From the NCBI GenBank assembly GCA_003164135.1, contig PLSD01000134.1, positions 9,203 to 63,948 on the forward strand: DNA of 54,746 bases, written 5' to 3'. The notes beneath the pieces are model-generated. The model was not told where the DNA came from and made no database searches. It saw only the letters and a list, made by a program, of their open reading frames with translations. Made by a program: the position numbers and the translations under genes. Positions within the stretch are counted from its first letter, which is position 1. The number at the start of each line of letters is the position of its first letter. The stretch is from Acetobacteraceae bacterium (GTDB lineage: Bacteria > Pseudomonadota > Alphaproteobacteria > Acetobacterales > Acetobacteraceae). Positions 9,287-17,892 of this stretch are shown in pieces.

Positions 9287-10183
9287 ATGGCTAAACGCAC
9301 CGACTCCCTGGGCCTGCACTCGGTGCTGGCGGACTGGATGCTCCCCGTGCTGGTCGCGGCCATGAGCTTCCTCGCCGCCCTGGCCGTGGCCGGCACGCTG
9401 GCCAGCACCATGCTGGCCGCGCAATGGCAGAACAACACCACCTCGGCGCTCACCATCCAGGTGCCCCACCCCGATGCCCCGGATGCCGCCAACGACGGTA
9501 ACCGCCTGGGCGCCGTGCAAACCGCCCTGCAAACCATGCCGGGCGTCACAAACCCGCAACTGCTGAGCACGGATGCCGTCAACCACCTGCTCGCCCCCTG
9601 GCTCGGCACGGATGTGGCGCAACTCAACCTGCCCCTGCCCGCCGTCATCACCGCCACCTGGACCGGCCCCGGCTCGCCGGACGCCATCGCCGCCCCGCTG
9701 GACAAACTCGCCCCCGGCACCCTGGCGCAAAGCGGCTCCCAATGGGCCTCGCGCGTCACCGCGCTCACCGGCAGCCTGCAAACCTGCGCCGCCGCCGTGC
9801 TGGTCATCGTCGCCCTGGTCGCCGCGGCACTTGTCGCCCTGGCCACCCGCGCCGGGCTGGCGCAACGGCGCGAGGCCATCGAGATCATCCACGCCCTCGG
9901 CGCGCTGGATGCCGACATCGCCAACCGCTTCGCCGCCCGCGCAACCTTCCTCACCGTCACCGGTGCCGCCGCCGGCGCGCTGCTGGCCCTGCCCGTGGTG
10001 TTCTGGCTCGCCACCCTGGCCGCCCCGTTCGCCGGTCCCGCCGCCTCTCCTACCGCCCACGGCCTGCCAAGCCTGCCCCCCGCACTCTGGACCGCCCTGC
10101 CCACCCTGCCCCTGGTCGCCGCCATCATCGGCTGGGGCTCGGCGCAAATCACCGTGCGCGGCTGGCTGCGGAGACTGGTGTAA
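9287..10183 (+). CDS. ftsX: Cell division protein FtsX
   Basis: A 298-residue permease-like partner of FtsE. Four membrane helices lie at about 14-41, 160-186, 220-250 and 268-288. The periplasmic region between helices 1 and 2 (about 45-155) is the segment known to contact hydrolases or their activators. A short tandem duplication, AAGCGGCATGGCT, repeats across the ftsE stop and ftsX start, so start choice is slightly uncertain. The stop overlaps the next start as TAATG. Confidence 0.9.
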   Translation: MAKRTDSLGLHSVLADWMLPVLVAAMSFLAALAVAGTLASTMLAAQWQNNTTSALTIQVPHPDAPDAANDGNRLGAVQTALQTMPGVTNPQLLSTDAVNHLLAPWLGTDVAQLNLPLPAVITATWTGPGSPDAIAAPLDKLAPGTLAQSGSQWASRVTALTGSLQTCAAAVLVIVALVAAALVALATRAGLAQRREAIEIIHALGALDADIANRFAARATFLTVTGAAAGALLALPVVFWLATLAAPFAGPAASPTAHGLPSLPPALWTALPTLPLVAAIIGWGSAQITVRGWLRRLV

Positions 10184-10815
10184 TGGGCCGCCCCCCACGC
10201 TTCCGCCGCCGCCGCTTCTCCCTGTTGCGCTTCATCCTCAAAACCCTGGCGGTCCTGGGCGGCCTCTGGCTGGCGGGCTTCGCCATCTTCCTCACCGTGG
10301 TCTTCACCGCCTCGCCGCCCAACCCCATGCCGCACGCCGACGGCATCGTAGCACTCACCGGCGGCGACGACCGGATCGGCACCGCCCTCGCTTTGCTCGC
10401 CGCGCACGACGCCCCGCTGCTGCTCATCTCCGGCGCCGGCCACGGCACCTACCTGGGTGACTTCACCGCCGATGACACCGCCGCCGCCACCCGCTACGCC
10501 AGCGCCATCACGCTCGGCCACATGGCCGGCACCACCCACGGCAACGCGCTGGAAGCCGCCAACTGGGCCCAGGCCCACAACATGCACGCGCTCATCATCG
10601 TCACCGCCGACTACCACATGCCCCGCGCCATGCAGGAAATGCAGCAGGCCCTGCCCGGCATCACCCTCATCCCGGCACCCGTGCGCCCGCCCGCCATGCG
10701 CAAGCTCCTCAGCCTGCCCACATTGCGGATGCTGGCCGGAGAATATACCAAGTACCTCGTGGTCCGCTCCGGCCTCGGCCGCCTCGCCACCACCCTCACA
10801 GCCTTGGATCAATAA
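10183..10815 (+). CDS. YdcF/DUF218-family membrane protein (ElyC/SanA-like)
   Basis: A 210-residue protein with an Arg-rich N-terminus, one membrane helix (about 18-42) and a DUF218 domain. Conserved DUF218 stretches include DGIVALTGGDDRI, LLISGAG, then THGNALEA and VTADYHMPRA. Relatives in E. coli (ElyC, SanA) affect envelope integrity and lipid-carrier metabolism. The start ATG overlaps the ftsX stop (TAATG). The ORF is open far upstream in the same frame because of high GC, but that region is ftsX. Confidence 0.85.
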   Translation: MGRPPRFRRRRFSLLRFILKTLAVLGGLWLAGFAIFLTVVFTASPPNPMPHADGIVALTGGDDRIGTALALLAAHDAPLLLISGAGHGTYLGDFTADDTAAATRYASAITLGHMAGTTHGNALEAANWAQAHNMHALIIVTADYHMPRAMQEMQQALPGITLIPAPVRPPAMRKLLSLPTLRMLAGEYTKYLVVRSGLGRLATTLTALDQ

Positions 10816-10852
10816 CCTGCGCTTCCTCCGCTCCCTCGCCTTCAACACCGTC

Positions 10853-11515
10853 ATGTTCGCCGCCGGCGCCGCCCTCAGCATCTGGGGTCACATAATCTGG
10901 CGTCTGGGCGCCTCACATCTGGACTCCGTGCCAAAACGCTGGGCCCGCATCTGCATCGCAGCACTACGCCTGCTCTGCGGCGTCAAACTGCGTGTCGAAG
11001 GCCGTGAATTCCTGCCCCAATCGGGCGGCGCCATCCTCGCCGCGCAACACCAGTCCACCCTGGACATCCTCATCTGGCTAACCCTGCTGCCCGACCCCTC
11101 CTTCGTCTTCAAACGCGAACTCAGCAAAATCCCCCTGTTCGGCACCCTGCTGGAACCCACCGGCATGATCCCGGTCAACCGCGGCGGCGCCAGTCAGGCC
11201 CTGCGCAAAATGATCGCCGATTGCGCCGTCGCCCTCACCGCCGGCCGCCAGATCATCATCTTCCCCGAAGGTACCCGCGTCGCCCCCGGTAAACGCGCCC
11301 GCCTCCACCCCGGCATCATCGCCCTGGCCAAAGCCAACGCACTCCCCCTCATCCCCGCCGCCACTAATTCCGGCCTCTGCTGGGGCCCCCGCGCCTTCCA
11401 CATCTCCCCCGGTACCGTCACCCTAAAACTCTACCCACCAATCCCCCCCGAAACCCCCCAACACGAAATCCTCACCACCCTGGCCGCTACATTCTACGAC
11501 CACGGCGTGAAATAG
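10853..11515 (+). CDS. plsC: 1-acylglycerol-3-phosphate O-acyltransferase
   Basis: It acylates lysophosphatidate to phosphatidate in phospholipid synthesis at the inner membrane. The catalytic HX4D is HQSTLD, the substrate-binding block is FPEGTR, and GMIPVNR marks motif III. A hydrophobic N-terminal helix is present. The start is uncertain. The first in-frame ATG (10853) may truncate a natural N-terminus, because the in-frame sequence from CTG at 10817 (LRFLRSLAFNTVMF) looks like a normal PlsC beginning. No ATG, GTG or TTG lies between these points. It is the last gene of the ftsE unit and is followed by a palindromic element. Confidence 0.88.
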   Translation: MFAAGAALSIWGHIIWRLGASHLDSVPKRWARICIAALRLLCGVKLRVEGREFLPQSGGAILAAQHQSTLDILIWLTLLPDPSFVFKRELSKIPLFGTLLEPTGMIPVNRGGASQALRKMIADCAVALTAGRQIIIFPEGTRVAPGKRARLHPGIIALAKANALPLIPAATNSGLCWGPRAFHISPGTVTLKLYPPIPPETPQHEILTTLAATFYDHGVK

Positions 11516-11524
11516 GCTCATGGC

Positions 11525-11704
11525 AGGGTTTCAGTAAGTAAGGCCAAGGGGCTCTGCCCCTTGGATCCCCGCTAAGGGCTCGCCGCACGGGCGTTGGAGA
11601 GGCTTGGGCGAGCCCTTCTCAGAAACCTTATTAAAGGATTGCAAAGGCTAGCCTTTGCTGGGGGTCCAGGGGGGTAAAACCCCCTGGCCTTGCTGCTGAA
11701 ACCC
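11525..11704. repeat. Palindromic element copy A (internally deleted)
   Basis: The outermost inverted repeat is GGGTTTCAG (11526-11534) with CTGAAACCC (11696-11704). The left outer hairpin lies at 11544-11564 and the right outer hairpin at about 11666-11686. An inner hairpin GCAAAGGCTAGCCTTTGC is at 11641-11658. The core left arm is shortened to GGGCTCGC (11576-11583), while the right arm (11608-11630) is full length. Compared with copy C, the segment between two AAGGGCT direct repeats is gone. Confidence 0.9.
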
Positions 11705-11723
11705 ACCGCCCGCCGGGGCTATT

Positions 11724-13049
11724 TCACGCTGGTAGTACGATGACCACGCGCAAGCCGCCGCCGGGGCGGTCGAGGAGAAAGATGTCGCCGCCGTGGGCAC
11801 CGACGATATCGCGGGCGATGGCGAGGCCGAGGCCGGTGCCGCCGGGGGAGGCGGTCTCAAAAGGGCGGAAGACGGTTTCGCGCTGGCTGGCGGGGATTCC
11901 GGGGCCGTCGTCTTCGATGGTGATGCGCAGGGTGCGCCCGTTTATCACGGCATTAAGCCACACGTGGCTGGCGTGGCGGCGGGCATTTTCCACCAGGTTG
12001 GTCAGGGCGCGGCGCATAGCTTCGGGGCGCAGGGTTACGGTGAGGCCTTCGGGTGCCTCGCATGATATTATACCCCCCGCCCGGCGCGCGGCCGCAGCCA
12101 CGTCCTCCAGCAGGTTCGCTACATCGGTGGGGCTGGCCTGTTCGCTGCCCTCGCCGCGGGCGAAGCTGAGGTAGGTGGCGATCAACTGCTCCATTTCCTC
12201 GATATCGCCGGTCATTTCCGCCAGTTCGTCCGGCTGGATATCCGGCAGCATCGCGAGGGACAGGCGCAACCGGGTAAGCGGCGTGCGCAGATCGTGCGAG
12301 ACACCGGCGAGCATGGTGGTGCGTTGCGCGAGGAAGCGGCGCAGGCGCTCCTGCATGCGGTTAAAAGCGGTGGCGGCGCGGCGCACCTCGATGGCGCCTT
12401 CGGGTTTAATCGGCCCTGGATCACGGCCCATGCCGAAGCTTTCCGCCGCTACCGCCAGGCGGGTAATGCCGCGCACCTGGGTCCGCAAAAACAGCGCGGA
12501 GATGCCAAACAGGAACCCGGCGGTGCCGATCAGCCAAACGAAAAACAGGTAGAACGTGCCAATATACAGCCGCTTGCGGGGCACATCTATGCGCAGCACG
12601 CCGTCGGTCATTTGCACGTTGACGCGGATAAAGTCCGGCGTGGTGTTCCAGGCAACATTGAACGGCCGGTGCAGTTCCATTGCCAAACCACGGGCAAGGT
12701 CGTCATCCACCGGCCCCGGCGCATCGGGCCGCGGCAGGTGGCGCAGCACCTGGCCGGGCAGGAATACGGTGTTGAACTGGAAGTGCTTATCGGTTTCCTG
12801 AATGACCAGCCCACGTGTATTCGGCGCGCGGTCGATTTCGTCGATCATGAACCCGGCCTCGCCGGCCACCCCCCCGGCCAGCCGGCGGGACAGTTCGTTG
12901 AGGTGGCTGCCGTAGAAAAACTGCAGCGCCACCGCCTGCAGCAGCACCAGCGGCACCAGCACAATCAGCAGCGAGCGCCCGAGCAGGCTGCGGGGCAGGA
13001 ATTTGCGCAGCACCCGCTCGACCGAAAACCCGCCCAGCCGTAACTTCAT
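11724..13049 (-). CDS. EnvZ-type sensor histidine kinase
   Basis: A 441-residue inner-membrane kinase. Membrane helices lie at about 24-46 and 163-188, with a periplasmic sensor of about 115 residues between them. A HAMP domain (about 189-241) is followed by the HisKA box GVSHDLRTPLTR with phospho-accepting H252. The ATPase domain has an N box (LTNLVENARRHA), a G1 box (EDDGPGIP) and a G2 box (GTGLGLAIA). The helix pattern and H box are those of EnvZ-like osmosensor kinases. Its start overlaps the stop of the response regulator by 4 bp (ATGA), so the two form a coupled pair. The stimulus is unknown. Confidence 0.92.
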   Translation of the reverse strand: MKLRLGGFSVERVLRKFLPRSLLGRSLLIVLVPLVLLQAVALQFFYGSHLNELSRRLAGGVAGEAGFMIDEIDRAPNTRGLVIQETDKHFQFNTVFLPGQVLRHLPRPDAPGPVDDDLARGLAMELHRPFNVAWNTTPDFIRVNVQMTDGVLRIDVPRKRLYIGTFYLFFVWLIGTAGFLFGISALFLRTQVRGITRLAVAAESFGMGRDPGPIKPEGAIEVRRAATAFNRMQERLRRFLAQRTTMLAGVSHDLRTPLTRLRLSLAMLPDIQPDELAEMTGDIEEMEQLIATYLSFARGEGSEQASPTDVANLLEDVAAAARRAGGIISCEAPEGLTVTLRPEAMRRALTNLVENARRHASHVWLNAVINGRTLRITIEDDGPGIPASQRETVFRPFETASPGGTGLGLAIARDIVGAHGGDIFLLDRPGGGLRVVIVLPA

Positions 13050-13741
13050 GGTCCCGGCTTCAGCGTATAGCCCTTGCCGCGTACGGTGTGCAGAAAACGC
13101 GGCTCGCGCGGGTCCGGCTCTATCTTGCGCCGCAACCGCGTCACCTGCACGTCGATCGCGCGTTCATTCACATCGTCCAACCCCAGCGCCACGGCCAGCG
13201 CCTCGCGGGATAAAATCTCGTGCGGCCGCGCGGCTAAAGCCATCAACAGCGAAAGCTCCGCCCCCGTCAGCCGCACCCGGCTATCCGGCCCCACCAGCTC
13301 GGCGCGCGAGGCATCGAACACTTTATCCCCCAATTGCAACGGCCCTGCCGGCAGCACCGGCGGCTGCGCCCGGCGCAGCATGGCGCGAATACGGGCCAGC
13401 AGCACCCGCGGGTCGAACGGCTTGCCCAGGTAATCATCCGCCCCGGCCTCAAACCCGGCGATAATATCCTCCGGCGCATCGCGCGCGGTCAGCAGCAGTA
13501 TCGGCATCGCCGGTGCCCGCTCCCCGCGCAGGCCGCCGGTCAGCTCCAGCCCGCTTTCGCCCGGCATCATCACGTCCAGCACCATCAGGTCGAAATCCAT
13601 AAACCGCAGCTTGTCGCGCGCCTGCGCCGCTGACTCCGCCATGGTCACCCGGAACCCCTGCTCGGTGAGGTAACGGCTCAACAGGCCGCGCAGCCTCGGC
13701 TCGTCATCGACGACCAGAATATGCGCGCCTTCCGAGTTCAT
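13046..13741 (-). CDS. OmpR-family response regulator
   Basis: 231 residues. The receiver domain has the acidic pair DDE (12-14), phospho-acceptor D56 in MVLDVMMPGESG and the conserved Lys in GKPFDPRVLLARI. A C-terminal winged-helix DNA-binding domain (about 130-230) ends in VRGKGY. It is co-transcribed with the downstream EnvZ-type kinase (4-bp overlap) and lies 27 bp after a MarR-type gene. Confidence 0.93.
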   Translation of the reverse strand: MNSEGAHILVVDDEPRLRGLLSRYLTEQGFRVTMAESAAQARDKLRFMDFDLMVLDVMMPGESGLELTGGLRGERAPAMPILLLTARDAPEDIIAGFEAGADDYLGKPFDPRVLLARIRAMLRRAQPPVLPAGPLQLGDKVFDASRAELVGPDSRVRLTGAELSLLMALAARPHEILSREALAVALGLDDVNERAIDVQVTRLRRKIEPDPREPRFLHTVRGKGYTLKPGP

Positions 13742-13768
13742 GCCTGGTTCCTTAACGCGGCCCCCTGC

Positions 13769-14335
13769 TTATCGCGGCGCCCTGGGGCGGTGCGCGTCCA
13801 GGCTGTCCACATAGTCACGGCCCTGCTTCATGGTCAGCCCGCGCAGCACCCTACGGAAGCCTTCCACCGCCGGCCCGCCGGCCTCGCGGTAAGCATAGAG
13901 GAAACGTTCCCGCTGGCACTCGAACAACCGGCGCTCCAGCGCCTGGCCCTTTTCGGTCAGCGAGAGCAACCGCTGCCGCCGGTCATGCGCGCCGGCCGCC
14001 TGCGCCACATAACCATCGCGGATCAACGGCCCCAGCACGCGCGTCAGGCTCTGCTTGGTAATGCCGAGGAACGAGAGCAGCTCCCCGACCGTCAACCCCG
14101 GCTTGCGGCCAATCCAGTGCAGCGTGCGATGATGCGCCCGGCCAAAGCCAAGCTCGGACAAAATGGCCAGTGGCGCCGAGGTAATGTCGCGCATCGCAAA
14201 GAACATCATATCCTGGGCAACGCGCAGCTCCTCCTCGCGCAAAAACAGCAGTCCGGAGCCCGATTGGGCGTGCGTCATCCCGGATGCTTGCTCCCGCTTT
14301 AACGGGTTCAGGGCTTGAGTTGGTGTGTCTTGCAT
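13769..14335 (-). CDS. MarR-family transcriptional regulator
   Basis: 188 residues with a MarR winged helix-turn-helix. The recognition region is LTVGELLSFLGITKQSLTRV and the wing is AHDRRQRLLSLTEKG. The N-terminus may start at residue 1 or at MTHAQ (14278), which has CGGGAG upstream. The gene heads the minus-strand set MarR - OmpR-type - EnvZ-type and diverges from ilvE across a region rich in inverted repeats, so autoregulation is plausible. The ligand is unknown. Confidence 0.88.
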   Translation of the reverse strand: MQDTPTQALNPLKREQASGMTHAQSGSGLLFLREEELRVAQDMMFFAMRDITSAPLAILSELGFGRAHHRTLHWIGRKPGLTVGELLSFLGITKQSLTRVLGPLIRDGYVAQAAGAHDRRQRLLSLTEKGQALERRLFECQRERFLYAYREAGGPAVEGFRRVLRGLTMKQGRDYVDSLDAHRPRAPR

Positions 14336-14547
14336 GGCAGATTCGCAATCTTACTAGGTTTCCAGGCTGTATTATGACAGTATTGCTGACTTATGTGCAA
14401 TGGGGTTCTGTCATATTATCGCAGCGTGCAATCGTTTTAAGATGATGCCGGACGGCGTCAACTGAAAAATTGTACGCTACTTTATTGGTTTGCAAACTGT
14501 ACAACCGGCGTCACCCCGCCGCCAGCCTAACCGGAGTTTTTTTGCCC
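14336..14547. promoter_or_regulatory. Divergent promoter region, MarR set / ilvE
   Basis: The region is AT-richer than its neighbours and has several inverted repeats. TATGACAG (14373-14380) pairs with CTGTCATA (14408-14415). TTGTAC (14470-14475) pairs with GTACAA (14499-14504), and the perfect palindrome GTTTGCAAAC (14488-14497) lies between them. These are candidate operators for the MarR-type or OmpR-type protein. No gene is seen. Confidence 0.45.
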
Positions 14548-15447
14548 ATGCCGCTTATCCCTTTCGACGACCGTGACGGATTCATCTGGTGGGATGGCAA
14601 ACTGCTCCCCTGGCGCGACGCGAAACTCCACGTCCTCACCCACGGGCTGCACTACGCCTCCGCCGTGTTCGAAGGCGAACGCTCCTATAAGGGCAATATC
14701 TTCAAACTCCAGGCCCATACCGAGCGTCTGATCAACTCCGGCAAACTCCTGGGCTTCGACATCCCCTACACCGCCGAGCAAATCAACGCCGCCAGCTATG
14801 AAGTCATGGCCGCCAATAACCTGACGGACGCCTACGTGCGACCCATCGCCTGGCGCGGCACGGAACAGCTCGCGGTCTCCGCCCAGCACACCAAAATCCA
14901 CCTCGCCATCGCCTGCTGGAACTGGCCCAACTTCTTCGGCGCGGATCGCCTGAAGGGCGTAACCCTGCAAACCGCGCACTGGCGCCGCCCGCACCCGCAC
15001 ACCGCCCCCACCGCCTCCAAAGCCGCCGGCCTGTACATGATCGGCACCCTCTCCAAACACGCCGCCGAAGCCAACGGCTTCACCGACGCCCTCATGCTCA
15101 CCTGGGACGGCTTCCTCGCTGAATCCACCGGCGCCAACATGTTCCTCGTCATCGACGGCAAACTCCATACCCCCATCCCAGACTGCTTCCTCGACGGCAT
15201 CACCCGCCGTACCGTCATCGCACTGGCCAAAGCCCGCGGCATCGAAGTCATCGAACGCCACATCCCGCCAGCAGACCTCGCACTCGCCCAGGAAGTCTTC
15301 CTCGCCGGAACCGCAGCCGAAGTAACCCCCGTCCGCCAAATCGACAACCAACACTTCACCCCCGGCAAAATCACCGAAACCCTCCTCCACGACTACGAAG
15401 CCCTGGTCCTCATGGCCCCCGAAGAAGTCGCCAAACGCGCGGCTTGA
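14548..15447 (+). CDS. ilvE: Branched-chain amino acid aminotransferase
   Basis: A fold-type IV PLP enzyme for the last step of Val, Leu and Ile synthesis. The 299 residues have the PLP lysine in TASKAAG (K158), the motif YVRPIAWRG and the cofactor-phosphate segment GFLAESTGANMF. The start is placed at MPLIPFDDRDG (14548), with GGAG 12 bases upstream. A longer ORF from 14470 runs into the operator region and is unlikely. A palindromic element follows the stop codon directly. Confidence 0.93.
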   Translation: MPLIPFDDRDGFIWWDGKLLPWRDAKLHVLTHGLHYASAVFEGERSYKGNIFKLQAHTERLINSGKLLGFDIPYTAEQINAASYEVMAANNLTDAYVRPIAWRGTEQLAVSAQHTKIHLAIACWNWPNFFGADRLKGVTLQTAHWRRPHPHTAPTASKAAGLYMIGTLSKHAAEANGFTDALMLTWDGFLAESTGANMFLVIDGKLHTPIPDCFLDGITRRTVIALAKARGIEVIERHIPPADLALAQEVFLAGTAAEVTPVRQIDNQHFTPGKITETLLHDYEALVLMAPEEVAKRAA

Positions 15448-15448
15448 A

Positions 15449-15652
15449 GGAAAGCAAGGCCAAGGGGCTCTGCCCCTTGGATCCCCGCCAAAGGCTCGCC
15501 TTTGGAATCCCTTACAAGGTTTCTGAGAGGGGCTCGCCGCACGGGACTTGGAGAGGCTAGAGCGAGCCCCTCTCAGAAACCTTATTAACGCGTTCGAAGG
15601 GCGCGGCCCTTCGCAGGGGTCCAGGGGACAGCGTCCCCTGGCCTTACTTCCC
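15449..15652. repeat. Palindromic element copy B
   Basis: Left outer hairpin CCAAGGGGC/GCCCCTTGG; left inner hairpin CCAAAGGC TCG CCTTTGG. The core stem is 22 perfect base pairs (15516-15537 with 15562-15583) around a 24-nt loop. The right inner hairpin is CGAAGGGC/GCCCTTCG and the right outer hairpin CCAGGGGAC/GTCCCCTGG. The copy lies between ilvE and ppsR, two convergent genes. Confidence 0.93.
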
Positions 15653-15653
15653 T

Positions 15654-16511
15654 TCATTCCACCGGTTTGTCGTGTTTCGCGTGCCAGGCGTCCATGAGTT
15701 TCAATACTGTGGCGGCGGTTTCTTCTATGGAGCGGCGGGTTACGTCGATTGTGGGCCAGCCGCGGGTATTGCAGAGGCGTTTGGCCCAGAGGATTTCTTT
15801 CTCCACGGCTTCGAAGTCGACGTATTCACCGTTGTTTTTTTGGGCGAAGCCGGGTTGCGCGCCGGAGCCGATGAGGCGCAGGCGGTTGCGGCGGATATCG
15901 ATCAGGGATTTGGGATCGATGGTGAGGCCGATGACGGGGCAGTTGGGGTCTTTGAGCAGTTCGGGGGGCTCGATGCCTGGGACCAGCGGGATATTGGCGG
16001 CTTTGATGCCCCGGTTCGCCAGATAGAAGCAGGTGGGGGTTTTGGAGGAGCGGGAGACGCCGACGAGCACAACGTCGGCTTCGGCCATGCCCCGATGGGC
16101 CTGGCCGTCGTCGTGCGAGATAACGTAGTGCATGGCGTCGATGCGGCGGAAGTAATCAGCGTCCAGCACATATTGGCGGCCGGGCTTATGTTTGGCCGGC
16201 GCGCCGAACTGGGCTTGCAGCAGGTCCAGCAGCGGGTCCAGCACGTGCAGCAGCGGTACGCCTAGGCGCGCGCAGGCGGCGTCCAGTTCCCCGCGTAGCG
16301 CCGTATCAAACAGTGAGCACAATACCGGCCCGGGTTCGGCCTGGATACCTTCGAGCACCCGGTGCAACTGTAATCGTGAACGAATCAACGACCAGCGATG
16401 GTAATTAACCTGGCCTTCATCGAACTGCGCTACAGCTGCTCTTGCCAGGGCACTTAGCGTGTCCCCGGTGGCGTCGGATATCAGGTGTATATTGTGTTTA
16501 TAACTTTCCAT
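15654..16511 (-). CDS. ppsR: Pyruvate, water dikinase / PPDK regulatory protein (kinase-pyrophosphorylase, DUF299)
   Basis: A bifunctional ADP-dependent kinase and Pi-dependent pyrophosphorylase that switches PEP synthase or PPDK off and on. The 285 residues have the P-loop-like GVSRSSKT at 151-158, the HDDG segment at 133-136 and an N-terminal ISDATGDT. Its neighbour across the intergenic region is hemE. In Caulobacter and Rickettsia this gene (RP001-like) and hemE flank the chromosomal origin, which fits the sequence between them here. Confidence 0.93.
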   Translation of the reverse strand: MESYKHNIHLISDATGDTLSALARAAVAQFDEGQVNYHRWSLIRSRLQLHRVLEGIQAEPGPVLCSLFDTALRGELDAACARLGVPLLHVLDPLLDLLQAQFGAPAKHKPGRQYVLDADYFRRIDAMHYVISHDDGQAHRGMAEADVVLVGVSRSSKTPTCFYLANRGIKAANIPLVPGIEPPELLKDPNCPVIGLTIDPKSLIDIRRNRLRLIGSGAQPGFAQKNNGEYVDFEAVEKEILWAKRLCNTRGWPTIDVTRRSIEETAATVLKLMDAWHAKHDKPVE

Positions 16512-16873
16512 ACCGCTGTTGATAGCGTGGATTGTTTCCCCGCGCGCGCCAAATTTTTGGGTTAATGGGGATAAAGTTACGAAACGGTAAACTGGGGACG
16601 CTTCTGGAGAGGTCCCCTACTCACTTGTGGGAAACCGCCTCGGATACGTTAGAATCAACAGGTTAAAGCTGGTATCTTGCTGTGGATAACCTTGTGGACG
16701 GAAATCCTGGGAGCCTTAACCCCCACTATCCACAGGGTACCACTTCCTCCCCTCGTCTATTAACTTTTAAGATTTAAGGAGGGGTGGGAGGGAGGTTCGT
16801 GTGTATAACCGCGGCGCATCTTTTCTCCACCAGACGGGTTTAAGAAGAAATCATCTTGCTCTAAGCGGTGGGT
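16512..16873. other. Probable chromosomal replication origin (oriC)
   Basis: The region lies between ppsR and hemE, the position of Cori in Caulobacter. It has a perfect DnaA box TGTGGATAA (16681-16689), the box TGTGTATAA (16800-16808, fits TTATNCACA on the other strand), and two one-mismatch boxes, CTATCCACA (16726-16734) and TGGGGATAA (16566-16574). An AT-rich stretch (16756-16777) made of three TTAA units spaced by three bases could be the unwinding element. One GANTC site is at 16652-16656. There is no gene in these 362 bp, which otherwise hold the hemE and ppsR promoters. Confidence 0.8.
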
Positions 16874-17884
16874 ATGAAATTACTGCGTGTGTTAAACGGC
16901 GAGGCCATCTCCCCGCCGCCGGTTTGGTTGATGCGTCAGGCCGGGCGTTACCTGCCGGAGTACCTCCAGGTCCGCGCCAAGGCCGGGGATTTCATTTCCC
17001 TTTGCCTGAATCCTGAACTCGCCGCCGAAGTCACCCTGCAACCCATCCGCCGTTTTGGGTTCGCCGCCGCGATCCTGTTTTCAGACATCCTCATCCTCCC
17101 CATGGCTCTTGGGCAGGGCCTGCGCTTTGCCGAGGGCGAGGGGCCGCTGCTACCGCCCTTGCAGGACACGAGCTGCCTCAACATCCGCGCCGCTCCAGGG
17201 GTGTATGCGCCGGTGCTGGAGACCGTGCGGCGTGTCCGGGCCGCACTACCCCCCGAGACCGCCCTGATCGGCTTTGCCGGCGGCCCCGCGACCGTGGCGT
17301 GCTACATGCTGGACGGTAAGGGCGGCGGCGAATTCCCCCGCACCCGCCGCCTCGCCTATGACAATCCCGCTTTGGTGCAGTCCGTGCTGGATATATTAGT
17401 GGACTCCACCATCACCTACCTGCAAGGCCAGATTACCGCCGGCGCCAATTGCGTCATGCTGTTCGAAAGCTGGGCCGGTATTTTCCCACCGGCGCAATTC
17501 CGCAAATACGTCATCGAGCCGAACAAGCGCATCGTATCCGCACTCAAAGCCGCCAACCCCGGCCTGAAAATCATCGGCTTCCCACGGCTGTGCGGCCTGC
17601 TGCTGGGTGAATACGTGCGAGAAACCGGCGTGGACGCCGTTGGCCTGGACACGGTCACCGACCCCGCCGCCGCCATCGCCGCCTGCCCGCCGGGCACCGT
17701 ATTCCAGGGCAATCTCGACCCGCTGCTGTTGAAGGCCGGCGGTGCCGCGCTGGACATGGAAGTCGCCCGGCTACTGGAAGCCTTCCGCGGCACCCCCCAT
17801 ATCTTTAATCTTGGCCACGGTATCACCCCTGACGTACCCACGGCACATGTCGAACGCCTGATGCAACTCATCCACGCCGGATAA
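16874..17884 (+). CDS. hemE: Uroporphyrinogen decarboxylase
   Basis: Decarboxylates uroporphyrinogen III to coproporphyrinogen III. 336 residues from the ATG at 16874; a GTG two codons upstream (16868) is an alternative. The family signature PVWLMRQAGRYLPEY is near the N-terminus. FSDIL, GFAGGPAT and the C-terminal NLGHGITPDVP follow. The gene starts the haem operon hemE-hemH-HAD-hemJ and sits beside the putative origin. Confidence 0.95.
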   Translation: MKLLRVLNGEAISPPPVWLMRQAGRYLPEYLQVRAKAGDFISLCLNPELAAEVTLQPIRRFGFAAAILFSDILILPMALGQGLRFAEGEGPLLPPLQDTSCLNIRAAPGVYAPVLETVRRVRAALPPETALIGFAGGPATVACYMLDGKGGGEFPRTRRLAYDNPALVQSVLDILVDSTITYLQGQITAGANCVMLFESWAGIFPPAQFRKYVIEPNKRIVSALKAANPGLKIIGFPRLCGLLLGEYVRETGVDAVGLDTVTDPAAAIAACPPGTVFQGNLDPLLLKAGGAALDMEVARLLEAFRGTPHIFNLGHGITPDVPTAHVERLMQLIHAG

Positions 17885-17892
17885 ATCATCAC

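Noticed and set aside
9214..10881. 555-codon open frame antisense to ftsX-ydcF
   Set aside because: A shadow of GC-rich codons. The plus strand carries a conserved ftsE-ftsX-ydcF-plsC order with overlapping start and stop codons.
11544..11564. Outer hairpins of the elements as ordinary Rho-independent terminators
   Set aside because: Strong GC stems are present but none is followed by a run of T on either strand.
16756..16777. CtrA binding site in the origin
   Set aside because: The TTAA spacing is 3 or 10 bases, not the 7 of the CtrA consensus.
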